Below are positions 17,275-24,743 of a DNA stretch of 46,922 bases, one piece after another. A program made the position numbers and the translations under genes. Below the pieces are notes generated by a model that saw only the letters and a program-made list of their open reading frames with translations, did not search any database and was not told the DNA's origin. Source of the stretch: Vogesella alkaliphila (GTDB lineage: Bacteria > Pseudomonadota > Gammaproteobacteria > Burkholderiales > Chromobacteriaceae); contig NZ_BMYW01000005.1 of the NCBI RefSeq assembly GCF_014652475.1, forward strand, positions 23,751 to 70,672, read 5' to 3'. Numbering within the stretch: position 1 is the stretch's first letter; every line of letters begins with the position of its first letter.

Positions 17275-18384
17275 ATGAGCGATATTTCCCTGCAGTTGCC
17301 CGATCCGCGTCAGTACCCCGAATCTTCCCCTTCCAATATGTTGATCCACTACACGCAGTCGATCGTGAACGCGCGTAGCGAGGACGACCGTGCCATGTGG
17401 CGTGCCTCGCTGCGCGCCGCGCTGACCGAGATGCTGGAACGCGAAGAACTGTTGTCCCTGTCCGTCGCGCTGGCGATGGTGACCTCGCAGCAGATCTACC
17501 GCGAGCTGTGGGACGCGCTGCGCGATGCCGCCGAGCGTCCGGACAGCGGCCGCCACGCGGTGATCTTCGCGGTGCCGCTGGTGCTGGTGATCGGCAGCAA
17601 GGGCAAGGCCACGCTGCCGGAGCGCATCGCCGACGTCGATACCCTCAATGCGCTGTTCCGCCAGCACGGCCTGTTCGCCGACGGCACCGAGGTGTTCCTG
17701 TCCGGCAAGCTGCTGCACCCGGACAGCGTGGTCGGCATCCACTCCGCCCAGATCTACCGCTACACCCGCCAGCTGGTGGACGCCGCGCGCGGCCTGCCGC
17801 TGGAATTGCCGGCGGCGCCGATCGTGGCCAAGGACGAGGGCGTGTTCCTGCGCTACCTGGTCGGCGTGGCGATCCGTGAAGAGGGGGCCGAGCCGCCGGT
17901 GAAACTGGGCGGCAATGTCGGCGCCTGGGGCGTGCCGGTGATGAAGTTCATCGGCGAACAGCTGAAGACCGAGGGCGTGACCCTGTTCCCGATCCCGCGT
18001 CCGCCGATGCCGCTGATGCAGGCCATCGTTGCGGCCAACTTTGCGCGCCTGGAAGTGGCGCTGCAGGTATTTGCCAGCACCCAGATCCGCCAGCTGCGCG
18101 ACCTGGGCCAGGAGCCGGTGGCGATCATGTCGGCGCACGACAACGGCGAGCTGCACATCACCGTGTCGGCTACCGGCAATGAGAAGGACTGGGGCGGCTT
18201 CGTGTGGCCGCTGGCGGCGCAGGACGACGTGGCGCAGATCGAGACCAACTTCCGCCTGCTGATGGCGGAGTGCCAGGTCGGCGACGTGCGCGTGGTGGAC
18301 GGGGTGCAGCCGGAAAGCCGCGACGGCATTCCGCTGTTCTTCACCGCCGACGACTGGCCGCCGCAGCCGGTGACGCTGCAGTAA
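17275..18384 (+). CDS. Conserved-looking protein of unknown function
   Basis: 369 aa from MSDISLQLPDPRQYPE; I do not recognise a domain. It has no signal peptide or membrane segment, so it is probably cytoplasmic. Visible features are an acidic/helical N-terminal half (RAALTEMLEREELLSLSVALAMV), a hydrophobic strand VIFAVPLVLVIGSKGKATLP, a Gly/Trp segment GGNVGAWGVPVMKFIGEQL, and a C-terminal half with GELHITVSATGNEKDWGGFVWPL. Third-position GC and codon use match the neighbouring housekeeping genes, so it is a real gene. No clear ribosome-binding site precedes the chosen ATG; an upstream frame from 17194 adds 27 unconvincing residues. It ends at a strong terminator before glyA. Confidence 0.72.
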   Translation: MSDISLQLPDPRQYPESSPSNMLIHYTQSIVNARSEDDRAMWRASLRAALTEMLEREELLSLSVALAMVTSQQIYRELWDALRDAAERPDSGRHAVIFAVPLVLVIGSKGKATLPERIADVDTLNALFRQHGLFADGTEVFLSGKLLHPDSVVGIHSAQIYRYTRQLVDAARGLPLELPAAPIVAKDEGVFLRYLVGVAIREEGAEPPVKLGGNVGAWGVPVMKFIGEQLKTEGVTLFPIPRPPMPLMQAIVAANFARLEVALQVFASTQIRQLRDLGQEPVAIMSAHDNGELHITVSATGNEKDWGGFVWPLAAQDDVAQIETNFRLLMAECQVGDVRVVDGVQPESRDGIPLFFTADDWPPQPVTLQ

Positions 18385-18391
18385 GTCATTG

Positions 18392-18443
18392 AAATGGCAG
18401 GGCCGGCATGAAACGCTTTCATGCCGAACCTGCCATTTGTTCA
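18392..18443 (+). terminator. Long two-part hairpin terminator
   Basis: The outer stem AAATGGCAGG (18392-18401) pairs with CCTGCCATTT (18429-18438). The inner stem GGCATGAAA (18405-18413) pairs with TTTCATGCC (18417-18425). It follows the stop of the unknown gene by 8 nt and ends in TTTGTTC. Confidence 0.82.
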
Positions 18444-18466
18444 TCACGGCGCCGCGCCGGATGAGG

Positions 18467-18544
18467 TAAAATAGCCGCCTTGCAGTGTTGACGTTTGCCC
18501 TGCCGCCGCCGCGCGACAGGCTAAACGTCAACACTGCCTTTTAG
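18467..18544 (+). promoter_or_regulatory. glyA leader: -10-like box and large stem-loop
   Basis: TAAAAT (18467-18472) resembles a -10 box; no good -35 is seen. GCAGTGTTGACGTTT (18482-18496) pairs perfectly with AAACGTCAACACTGC (18523-18537), and an inner CCTG/CAGG pair lies in the 26-nt loop. CTTTTAG follows the stem. Transcripts from this -10 would start at or just before the stem. It may be a 5' stabiliser, an attenuator or a regulator target. Confidence 0.5.
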
Positions 18545-18573
18545 TTCAAACCCTCCAGATGGAAGAGTCAACG

Positions 18574-19821
18574 ATGTTTGCTGATCTGAAAATTGCCCAG
18601 TTTGACCCGGAACTCGCAGCTGCGATCGATGCGGAAGTCCAGCGCCAGGAAGACCATATCGAGCTGATCGCGTCCGAGAACTACACCAGCCCGGCAGTGA
18701 TGGAAGCCCAGGGCTCCCAGCTGACCAACAAGTACGCCGAAGGCTACCCGGGCAAGCGCTTCTACGGCGGTTGCGAGCACGTTGACATCGTCGAGCAACT
18801 GGCGATCGACCGCGTGAAGCAGCTGTTCGGCGCCGAATACGCCAACGTGCAGCCGCACTCCGGCTCGCAAGCCAACCAGGCGGTGTACTTCTCCATCCTG
18901 AAGCCGGGCGACACCGTGATGGGCATGAACCTAGGCCACGGCGGTCACCTGACCCACGGCAGCCCGGCCAACCTGTCCGGCAAGCTGTTCAACATCGTGG
19001 CCTACGGCCTGAACGAGAACGAAGAAATCGACTACGACGACATGGAGCGCGTAGCGATGGAAACCAAGCCGAAGCTGATCATCGGCGGCGCTTCCGCCTT
19101 CGCGCTGCGTTTCGACTTCGAGCGCATGGGCCAGATCGCCAAGAAATGCGGCGCCTACTTCATGGTCGACATGGCGCACTACGCTGGCCTGATCGCCGCC
19201 GGTGTGTACCCGAACCCGGTGCCGCACGCCGACTTCGTGACCTCCACCACCCACAAGACCCTGCGCGGTCCGCGTGGCGGCCTGATCCTGGCCAAGGCCG
19301 AGTTCGAGAAGTCGCTGAACAGCAACGTGTTCCCGACCCTGCAGGGCGGCCCGCTGATGCACGTGATCGCCGGCAAGGCCATCGCGTTCAAGGAAGCGCT
19401 GACCCCGGAATTCAAGGCCTATCAGCAACAGGTACTGAAGAACGCCGACGCGATGGCCAAGACCCTGGCCGAGCGCGGCCTGCGCATCGTGTCCGGCCGT
19501 ACCGAGAGCCACGTGTTCCTGGTTGACCTGCGTCCGAAAGGCCTGACCGGCAAGGCGGCCGACGCCGCGCTGACCAAGGCGCACATCACCGTCAACAAGA
19601 ACTCGATCCCGAACGACCCGGAAAGCCCGTTCGTGACCTCCGGCATCCGTATCGGCTCGCCGGCGATCACCACCCGCGGCTTCAAGGAAGAAGAAGCCCG
19701 CATCGTCGCCAACCTGGTCGCCGACGTGCTGGACAACCCGACCGACGAAGCGGTACTGGCGCGCGTGGCCAAGGAGGCCACCGAGCTGTGCCACCGTTTC
19801 CCGGTGTACGGCAAGAAGTAA
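18574..19821 (+). CDS. glyA: Serine hydroxymethyltransferase
   Basis: 415 aa, the usual length. This cytoplasmic PLP enzyme interconverts serine plus tetrahydrofolate with glycine plus 5,10-methylene-THF, the main one-carbon source. [35 protein letters not shown] and the PLP-lysine motif [14 protein letters not shown] (K228) are intact, as is the C-terminal [13 protein letters not shown] prefer ATG 18574 ([11 protein letters not shown]) to the in-frame ATG 18559, because GGAAGAG at 18561-18567 is then a well-spaced ribosome-binding site. It is followed by its own terminator, a 13-mer palindrome and nrdR. Confidence 0.96.
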   Translation: MFADLKIAQFDPELAAAIDAEVQRQEDHIELIASENYTSPAVMEAQGSQLTNKYAEGYPGKRFYGGCEHVDIVEQLAIDRVKQLFGAEYANVQPHSGSQANQAVYFSILKPGDTVMGMNLGHGGHLTHGSPANLSGKLFNIVAYGLNENEEIDYDDMERVAMETKPKLIIGGASAFALRFDFERMGQIAKKCGAYFMVDMAHYAGLIAAGVYPNPVPHADFVTSTTHKTLRGPRGGLILAKAEFEKSLNSNVFPTLQGGPLMHVIAGKAIAFKEALTPEFKAYQQQVLKNADAMAKTLAERGLRIVSGRTESHVFLVDLRPKGLTGKAADAALTKAHITVNKNSIPNDPESPFVTSGIRIGSPAITTRGFKEEEARIVANLVADVLDNPTDEAVLARVAKEATELCHRFPVYGKK

Positions 19822-19846
19822 GTCACTGCTCCTAGCGGTAGACGAC

Positions 19847-19871
19847 AAAGCGGCCTGCGGGCCGCTTTTTT
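19847..19871 (+). terminator. Intrinsic terminator of glyA
   Basis: AAAGCGGCC (19847-19855) pairs with GGCCGCTTT (19860-19868) over a TGCG loop, with six consecutive T beginning in the right arm. Confidence 0.9.
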
Positions 19872-19873
19872 CA

Positions 19874-19893
19874 TGCGGCCAACGTTGGCCGCA
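19874..19893. repeat. 20-bp perfect palindrome made of two overlapping repeat cores
   Basis: TGCGGCCAACGTTGGCCGCA consists of the 10-base core TGCGGCCAAC and its reverse complement fused without a loop. It lies three bases after the glyA terminator. A second copy of the same palindrome lies inside mutL at 29711-29730. Confidence 0.85.
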
Positions 19894-19987
19894 CGCGGCC
19901 TGCGCCTATTGCGCTGCGGCACGGGCTGCGCGGCAGCGCCGATTGCTGATAACATCAGGCTATTGAAACCAGCAGGATTGTAAAGCC

Positions 19988-20443
19988 ATGAAATGCCCGT
20001 TCTGCGGCTGTGCCGATACCCAGGTGGTCGATTCGCGTGTCAGTGACGACGGCAACAGCATCCGCCGCCGCCGCCGCTGCATGGGCTGTGAAAAGCGCTT
20101 TACCACCTTCGAAACCGCCGACGTGCGCATGCCGCAGGTGGTGAAATCCGGCGGCCACCGCGCCGAATTCGACGTCGAGCGGGTGCGTACCAGCTTCCTG
20201 CGCGCGCTGCACAAGCGGCCGGTGCCGACGCCGCTGGTCGACGACGCCATCGACCGGCTCTGCCAGCGCCTGCTGCAGCTGGGCGAGCGCGAGGTGTCCA
20301 GCCGCCAGATCGGCGAGATGGTGATGAACGAGCTGGCCCGGCTGGACAAGGTCGCCTACGTGCGCTTTGCCTCGGTGTACAAGAGCTTCCAGGACATCGC
20401 CGAGTTCAGCGACGCGATCAAGGAAATCCAGAAGCGCGACTGA
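19988..20443 (+). CDS. nrdR: Transcriptional repressor NrdR
   Basis: 151 aa, the standard length. It represses ribonucleotide reductase genes when (d)ATP is bound. The N-terminal zinc ribbon has C3, C6, C31 and C34 (MKCPFCGC, RRCMGCEKRF). An ATP-cone domain (about 46-136) includes VVKSGGHRAEFDVERV. It lies between glyA and ribD, a common nrdR setting in proteobacteria. A probable target within the window is nrdJ, whose upstream region has two NrdR-box-like sites. ribD follows at 36 bp and is likely co-transcribed. Confidence 0.96.
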   Translation: MKCPFCGCADTQVVDSRVSDDGNSIRRRRRCMGCEKRFTTFETADVRMPQVVKSGGHRAEFDVERVRTSFLRALHKRPVPTPLVDDAIDRLCQRLLQLGEREVSSRQIGEMVMNELARLDKVAYVRFASVYKSFQDIAEFSDAIKEIQKRD

Positions 20444-20479
20444 GTGTCGTCGCCAGCTCCCATTGCGATGGAATTGCCG

Positions 20480-21592
20480 ATGAGCATATTTACTGCCGAC
20501 GATCACCACTACATGCAGCAGGCGCTGCGCCTGGCCGCCGCCGCCACCCGCCGCGCGGCGCCGAACCCCGGTGTCGGCTGCGTGCTGGTGCGCGACGGGC
20601 AGGTCATCGGCGAGGGCGCCACGCTGGCGGTGGGATCGGACCACGCCGAGATCCAGGCGATCAAGGACTGCTATGCGCGCGGCCTGAGCCCTGAGGGCGC
20701 CACCGCCTACGTCACGCTGGAGCCGTGCAGCCACCACGGCCGCACGCCTCCGTGCGCCGGGCGGCTGATCGCGGAAAAGGTTGGCCGCGTGGTGGCGGCG
20801 ATGGTCGACCCCTACCGCGAGGTCGCCGGTCGCGGCATCGCCATGCTCAACGCCGCCGGTATCGAGGCCGCCGCCGGCTGCCTGCAGGCCGAGGCCGAGC
20901 GCGTGCATCGCGGCTTTTTGTCGCGGGTGACGCGGCAGCGCCCGTTCGTCACGCTGAAGGGCGCGGCGACGCTGGACGGCAAGACCGCGCTGCTCAACGG
21001 CGTCAGCCAGTGGATTACCGGCGCCGACGCGCGCCGCGACGTGCATCGCCTGCGGGCGGACAACTGCGCCATCCTCACCGGCAGCGGCACGGTGCTGGCC
21101 GACAACCCGCAGCTGACGGTGCGCGAGGTGGCGTGTGCGCGCCAGCCGCTGCGGGTGGTGGTGGACGGTGCGCTGCAGACGCCGCCGGGCGCCGCGATCT
21201 ACGACACCGCCGTGGCGCCGACCTGGCTGGCGACCGCGGTGAGCGATGCGGCCCGGCACGCGTCCTATCTCGCGCGCGGCGTCAGGCTGCTGCCGTGCGC
21301 GTCGGCCGACGGCCGCGTCGACCTGGCGCGGCTGCTGCAAATGCTGGCTGCCGACGGTGTCAACGAGCTGATGGTGGAAGCCGGTGCCGGCCTGAACGGT
21401 GCGCTGGTCGCCTCTGGGCTGGTGGACGAGGCGGTGCTGTACCTGGCGCCGTATCTGGCCGGCGACGCCGCGCGCGGCCTGTTTGCCTGGCCGGCGCTGG
21501 CATCGCTCGACGACAAGGTGCCGCTGGCGGTGCGCGACCTGCGCCTGGTCGGGCGCGATATCCGGCTTAGCCTCGCCTTCCCGCCGCGCTGA
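20480..21592 (+). CDS. ribD: Bifunctional riboflavin deaminase/reductase RibD
   Basis: 370 aa, matching the family length. It catalyses deamination of the pyrimidine intermediate from GTP, then NADPH-dependent reduction of its ribosyl chain, steps 2 and 3 of riboflavin synthesis. The deaminase domain (1-145) has zinc ligands H55, C83 and C92 and proton-shuttling E57 in HAEIQA and EPCSHHGRTPPC. The reductase domain (about 150-365) has TLKGAATLDGKTAL and LMVEAGAGLNGALV. I take ATG 20480 (MSIFTADDHHYMQQAL) because that is where family similarity starts; GTG 20444 is an in-frame alternative. A one-mismatch 13-mer lies at 20777. The other rib genes are not adjacent. Confidence 0.93.
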   Translation: MSIFTADDHHYMQQALRLAAAATRRAAPNPGVGCVLVRDGQVIGEGATLAVGSDHAEIQAIKDCYARGLSPEGATAYVTLEPCSHHGRTPPCAGRLIAEKVGRVVAAMVDPYREVAGRGIAMLNAAGIEAAAGCLQAEAERVHRGFLSRVTRQRPFVTLKGAATLDGKTALLNGVSQWITGADARRDVHRLRADNCAILTGSGTVLADNPQLTVREVACARQPLRVVVDGALQTPPGAAIYDTAVAPTWLATAVSDAARHASYLARGVRLLPCASADGRVDLARLLQMLAADGVNELMVEAGAGLNGALVASGLVDEAVLYLAPYLAGDAARGLFAWPALASLDDKVPLAVRDLRLVGRDIRLSLAFPPR

Positions 21593-21720
21593 GCGGGCGA
21601 GGCGCAAACCTTGGCCGCAGGGATGGAAATTGCCGATAATGAGTGGGCGGCGGCCCGGCGTGCCGGGGGGCGTTGATGCCGATCAGTAACGCAGGCTGAA
21701 AACACGTTATGCTTGGCGCG

Positions 21721-21756
21721 TCTGGCCTTGTTGCCCGCATCGGTAACAAGGCCAGA
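21721..21756 (+). promoter_or_regulatory. 15-bp stem-loop upstream of the unknown gene
   Basis: TCTGGCCTTGTT (21721-21732) pairs perfectly with AACAAGGCCAGA (21745-21756); with one G-T wobble and two more pairs the stem reaches 15 bp around a 6-nt loop. No T-tract follows and the next start codon is 42 nt downstream. It could be an operator or a leader hairpin. Confidence 0.5.
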
Positions 21757-21798
21757 GTTGTATCCGGCGCTGTCGTTGTCATAAATGAGGTTGTCATT

Positions 21799-22449
21799 GT
21801 GGGTGATATTGCTGTCAGGGCGCTGGACGCGTACCTGAACCTGCTCGAACAAAAAGGCGCGGCGGTGGAGGTGGTGCTGTTCCGCCGCAACATCCTGCGC
21901 CGGCTGGTGCAGATCCTGCGCGGCCAGCCGCGCAACCGCGATGTCTATCGCAGCGCGATCAATGCGCTGCTGTCGATCTGTCCGCCCGGTGACCGCCCGG
22001 CGGCGATGACGGCGGCGCGCGAGTACTACTACTTCTGGCTCGGCGACCTGCAGCAGCTGGCGCAGATGAATGCCCGCTCCGGCTTCACCACCCATCACGT
22101 GCGCCTGCCGGTGCTGGCCTCGTTCGCCGAGTTGCAGCAGCGCATGAGCGAGGAAAACTTCGCCAGCTTCCCGCCCTCGCTGGACATCTACCTGGGCAAG
22201 CTGTACGAGCTGGGCGCCGACGACGAGGTGCTGGCCGAACGCGCCGGGCTGATCAAGCCGCTGCTCTACCTGCTGCACGGCCAGGCGCACCACCCGGACA
22301 GCTTCCGCACCGCGGTCGACGCGATGCTGATCCACCTCACCGACAACTACGCGCGCGACAGCTTCCTCACCATCTCCCGCGAATTCTTCTACTACTGGAT
22401 GACCTTTCCCGACGCCGGCGTGCGCCACAAGAAGGCCTCGCTCGCCTGA
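21799..22449 (+). CDS. Protein of unknown function
   Basis: 216 aa from a GTG start with GAGG about 9 bases upstream (GDIAVRALDAYLNLLEQKG). An upstream in-frame ATG at 21709 would run through the hairpin and looks non-coding. I recognise no family. The protein is soluble and mostly helical. It appears to contain two related halves: ILRGQPRNRDVYRSAINALL with AAREYYYFWLGD, and LLHGQAHHPDSFRTAVDAML with ISREFFYYWMTF. The repeated pattern (L-x-GQ...R-A-A..L ... REYYYFW) suggests an internal duplication of about 110 residues. It stands alone between ribD and the carboxypeptidase gene. Confidence 0.7.
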   Translation: MGDIAVRALDAYLNLLEQKGAAVEVVLFRRNILRRLVQILRGQPRNRDVYRSAINALLSICPPGDRPAAMTAAREYYYFWLGDLQQLAQMNARSGFTTHHVRLPVLASFAELQQRMSEENFASFPPSLDIYLGKLYELGADDEVLAERAGLIKPLLYLLHGQAHHPDSFRTAVDAMLIHLTDNYARDSFLTISREFFYYWMTFPDAGVRHKKASLA

Positions 22450-22547
22450 GTGCGACGGGTTTTTTGTTTGCTTTTCCATGTTGTAAAGATTGATTGCTGC
22501 CGATTGTGCTGGCATCATCGGGCAGAATATTCCAAGAAAGCCACGAA

Positions 22548-24032
22548 ATGACCCATCCAGCCTACCAGGCCGCCGTTGCCGCCTTCACCCGCCTGTACCG
22601 TTACCAGCACCTGGCCGCCATCGCCGGCTGGGACCAGGCGGCGATGATGCCGCCCGGCGGCAACGCGGCGCGCGGCGCGGCGATGGCCGAGCTGCAGCTG
22701 CTGATGCACGGCCTGCTGACCGCGCCGGCGCTGCAACAGGCGCTGCAGGCGGCGGCGCAGGAGAGCCTGTCCGACGCCGAGCAGGCCTCGCTGCGCGAAA
22801 TGCGCCGCAGCTGGCAGCACGCCAACCTGCTGCCGGCGCGGCTGGTGGAGGCCAAGGCGCTGGCCGGCAGCCGCTGCGAACACGCGTGGCGCGAGCAGCG
22901 CAAGGCGGGCGACTGGCAGGGTTTCCTGGGCAATTTCCGCGAGGTGGTGCAGCTGGCACGCGAAGAGGCGCAGCTGCTGGCCGACGCCAGCGGCAAGTCG
23001 CGCTACGACGCGCTGCTGGACAAGTACGAGCCGGGCATGAGCAGCGCCGAGCTGGAGCGCATCTTCGGCGACGTGAAAAGCTGGCTGCCGGGGCTGATCC
23101 GCCAGGTGATGGACAAGCAGGCCGGCGAGACGCTGCTCGCGGCGCAGGGGCCGTTCGCGGTGGACAAGCAGCGCGCGCTGGGGGTGGAGATCATGGGCCT
23201 CCTGGGCTTCGATTTCGACGCCGGCCGCCTGGACGTATCGGTGCACCCGTTCTGCGGCGGCGTGGCCGAGGACGTGCGCATCACCACCCGCTACCGCGAC
23301 GACGACTTCATGCAGAGCATGATGGGCATCGTGCACGAGACCGGCCACGCCCGTTACGAACAGCGCCTGCCGCGCGATCTAGTGCACCTGCCGGTGGGCC
23401 AGGCACGCTCGATGGGTATCCACGAAAGCCAGAGCCTGTCGTTCGAGATGCAGCTGGGCCGCAGCCCGGCCTTCCTGTCGCTGATCGCGCCGCTGGTGAA
23501 GAAACACCTGGGCGAGCAGAGCGCCTTCGATGCGGCCAACCTGGCGCGCATGTACAGCCGCGTGCGCCCCGGCTTCATCCGCGTCGACGCCGACGAGCTG
23601 ACCTACCCGGCGCACGTGATCCTGCGCTACGAGATCGAGCGCGCGCTGATCGAGGGCGAGATCGAGGCGGAGGACATCCCGGCGCTGTGGGACGAAAAGA
23701 TGCAGGCCTACCTCGGCGTCGACACCCGCGGCAACTACCGCGACGGCTGCATGCAGGACATCCACTGGACCGACGGCAGCTTCGGCTACTTCCCCAGCTA
23801 CACCCTGGGCGCGATGTACGCGGCGCAGTACTTCGCCACCCTCCGCTGCAACGTGCCGGACCTGGACGCCCGCATCGCCGCCGGCGACCTGGCGCCGGTG
23901 TTCGACTGGCTGGACGCCAACATCTGGTCGCAGGCCAGCCGCTGGGAAACCGGCGAGCTGGTGCGCCGCGCCACCGGCGAGGCGCTGAACCCGGCGCACT
24001 TCCGCGCCCACCTGCAGGCGCGCTACCTGTAA
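22548..24032 (+). CDS. Carboxypeptidase M32 family (Taq carboxypeptidase-like)
   Basis: 494 aa, typical for the family. This cytoplasmic zinc metallocarboxypeptidase removes C-terminal residues with broad specificity. The zinc motif is HETGH (H263, E264, H267) in MMGIVHETGHARYEQ. GIHESQSLSFEMQLGRS supplies the third zinc ligand Glu region, and VRPGFIRVDADELTYPAHVILRYEIE and YFPSYTLGAMYAAQ are conserved family segments. The start ATG 22548 matches family N-termini; an upstream ATG at 22494 adds 18 unlikely residues. A one-mismatch 13-mer occurs at 23531. A paired 13-mer terminator follows. Confidence 0.93.
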   Translation: MTHPAYQAAVAAFTRLYRYQHLAAIAGWDQAAMMPPGGNAARGAAMAELQLLMHGLLTAPALQQALQAAAQESLSDAEQASLREMRRSWQHANLLPARLVEAKALAGSRCEHAWREQRKAGDWQGFLGNFREVVQLAREEAQLLADASGKSRYDALLDKYEPGMSSAELERIFGDVKSWLPGLIRQVMDKQAGETLLAAQGPFAVDKQRALGVEIMGLLGFDFDAGRLDVSVHPFCGGVAEDVRITTRYRDDDFMQSMMGIVHETGHARYEQRLPRDLVHLPVGQARSMGIHESQSLSFEMQLGRSPAFLSLIAPLVKKHLGEQSAFDAANLARMYSRVRPGFIRVDADELTYPAHVILRYEIERALIEGEIEAEDIPALWDEKMQAYLGVDTRGNYRDGCMQDIHWTDGSFGYFPSYTLGAMYAAQYFATLRCNVPDLDARIAAGDLAPVFDWLDANIWSQASRWETGELVRRATGEALNPAHFRAHLQARYL

Positions 24033-24054
24033 GCGCCGGCACACGCCGGACGTG

Positions 24055-24096
24055 ACTGCGGCCAACCTTGGTGACAAGGTTGGCCGCAGTGTTTTT
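24055..24096 (+). terminator. Paired 13-mer repeat terminator after the M32 gene
   Basis: A perfect 16-bp stem (24055-24070 with 24075-24090) has a GTGA loop. Exact 13-mers are at 24057-24069 and 24076-24088, and GTTTTT follows. Confidence 0.9.
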
Positions 24097-24110
24097 GGCG
24101 CAGTGCCGGC

Positions 24111-24164
24111 TCAGTTGGCGAATTGCGTTTCGCACGCTTGCCCGTCGCCGTCCATCCGGGTGTC
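24111..24164 (-). pseudogene. Severed 3' end of the Excalibur domain
   Basis: Directly after the amber codon of the cold-shock/Excalibur gene the same frame continues DTRMDGDGQACETQFAN and stops at 24111. DGDGxxCE is the calcium-binding end of Excalibur domains, so this piece belongs to the upstream protein. Confidence 0.7.
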
Positions 24165-24671
24165 CTAGCAGTGGCGCAGGAAGTGGGCGGCCTCCTGCAG
24201 CGAGTTCATCTGCGGGCAGGGCTGGCGACCGTCGCAGCGGAAGCCGGCGGTGGCCGCAGCCGGCGTCGCGGCGGGCCGGGCGGTGCCGACCGCGCTGCTG
24301 GCCGGTGCCGCGCCGCTGCGGGGGGCAAGGCTGGCGTAGCCGGCGACGCCGGCGGTGAGCAGCAACAGCAGCACGATGCCGTGCACGCGGCGGTTGTGCC
24401 GACGCGGCGCGGCCGGCGCCAGCACGTAGTCGAGCGGCGGGCTGAGGGCGGGCGGCTCGGTGAACACCTTGCCCTGCACCTGGCGGGCCGACACCTTGCC
24501 GTTGGCACCCTGCTGGCGCCGGAAGTAGACGACAAAGCCGACCTGCGGCCGCACGCCGTCCGGCGGGCAATCGGACAGGTCGAAGAACAGTTCTTCCCCG
24601 GTGTGATCCTGGGTGATGAAGCCGAAGCCTTTGTCGTCGTGCCAGCGGCTGATGGTGCCGTGATAAAGCAT
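24165..24671 (-). CDS. Cold-shock domain protein with membrane helix and truncated Excalibur domain
   Basis: 168 aa from MLYHGTISRWHDDKGFGFI. Residues 1-68 are a cold-shock domain with RNP-like KGFGFIT and ELFFDLSD. Residues 98-116 are a membrane helix (HGIVLLLLLTAGVAGYASL). Residues 144-168 (FRCDGRQPCPQMNSLQEAA...FLRHC) begin an Excalibur domain. A TAG at 24165-24167 interrupts it, although the next 17 codons encode the missing DxDGDGxxCE part in frame. That could be a recent nonsense mutation, a sequencing error or readthrough. The start at 24671 is an ATG; a TTG at 24701 is the only longer option. The architecture suggests a nucleic-acid-binding domain anchored at the inner membrane. Confidence 0.8.
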   Translation of the reverse strand: MLYHGTISRWHDDKGFGFITQDHTGEELFFDLSDCPPDGVRPQVGFVVYFRRQQGANGKVSARQVQGKVFTEPPALSPPLDYVLAPAAPRRHNRRVHGIVLLLLLTAGVAGYASLAPRSGAAPASSAVGTARPAATPAAATAGFRCDGRQPCPQMNSLQEAAHFLRHC

Positions 24672-24743
24672 GGGATTTGCCTGGTCAGGGTGGGTGGCCA
24701 ATCCCGTATTTTAATGTCATTTATGCTTTATGTGTTTTCTTTG

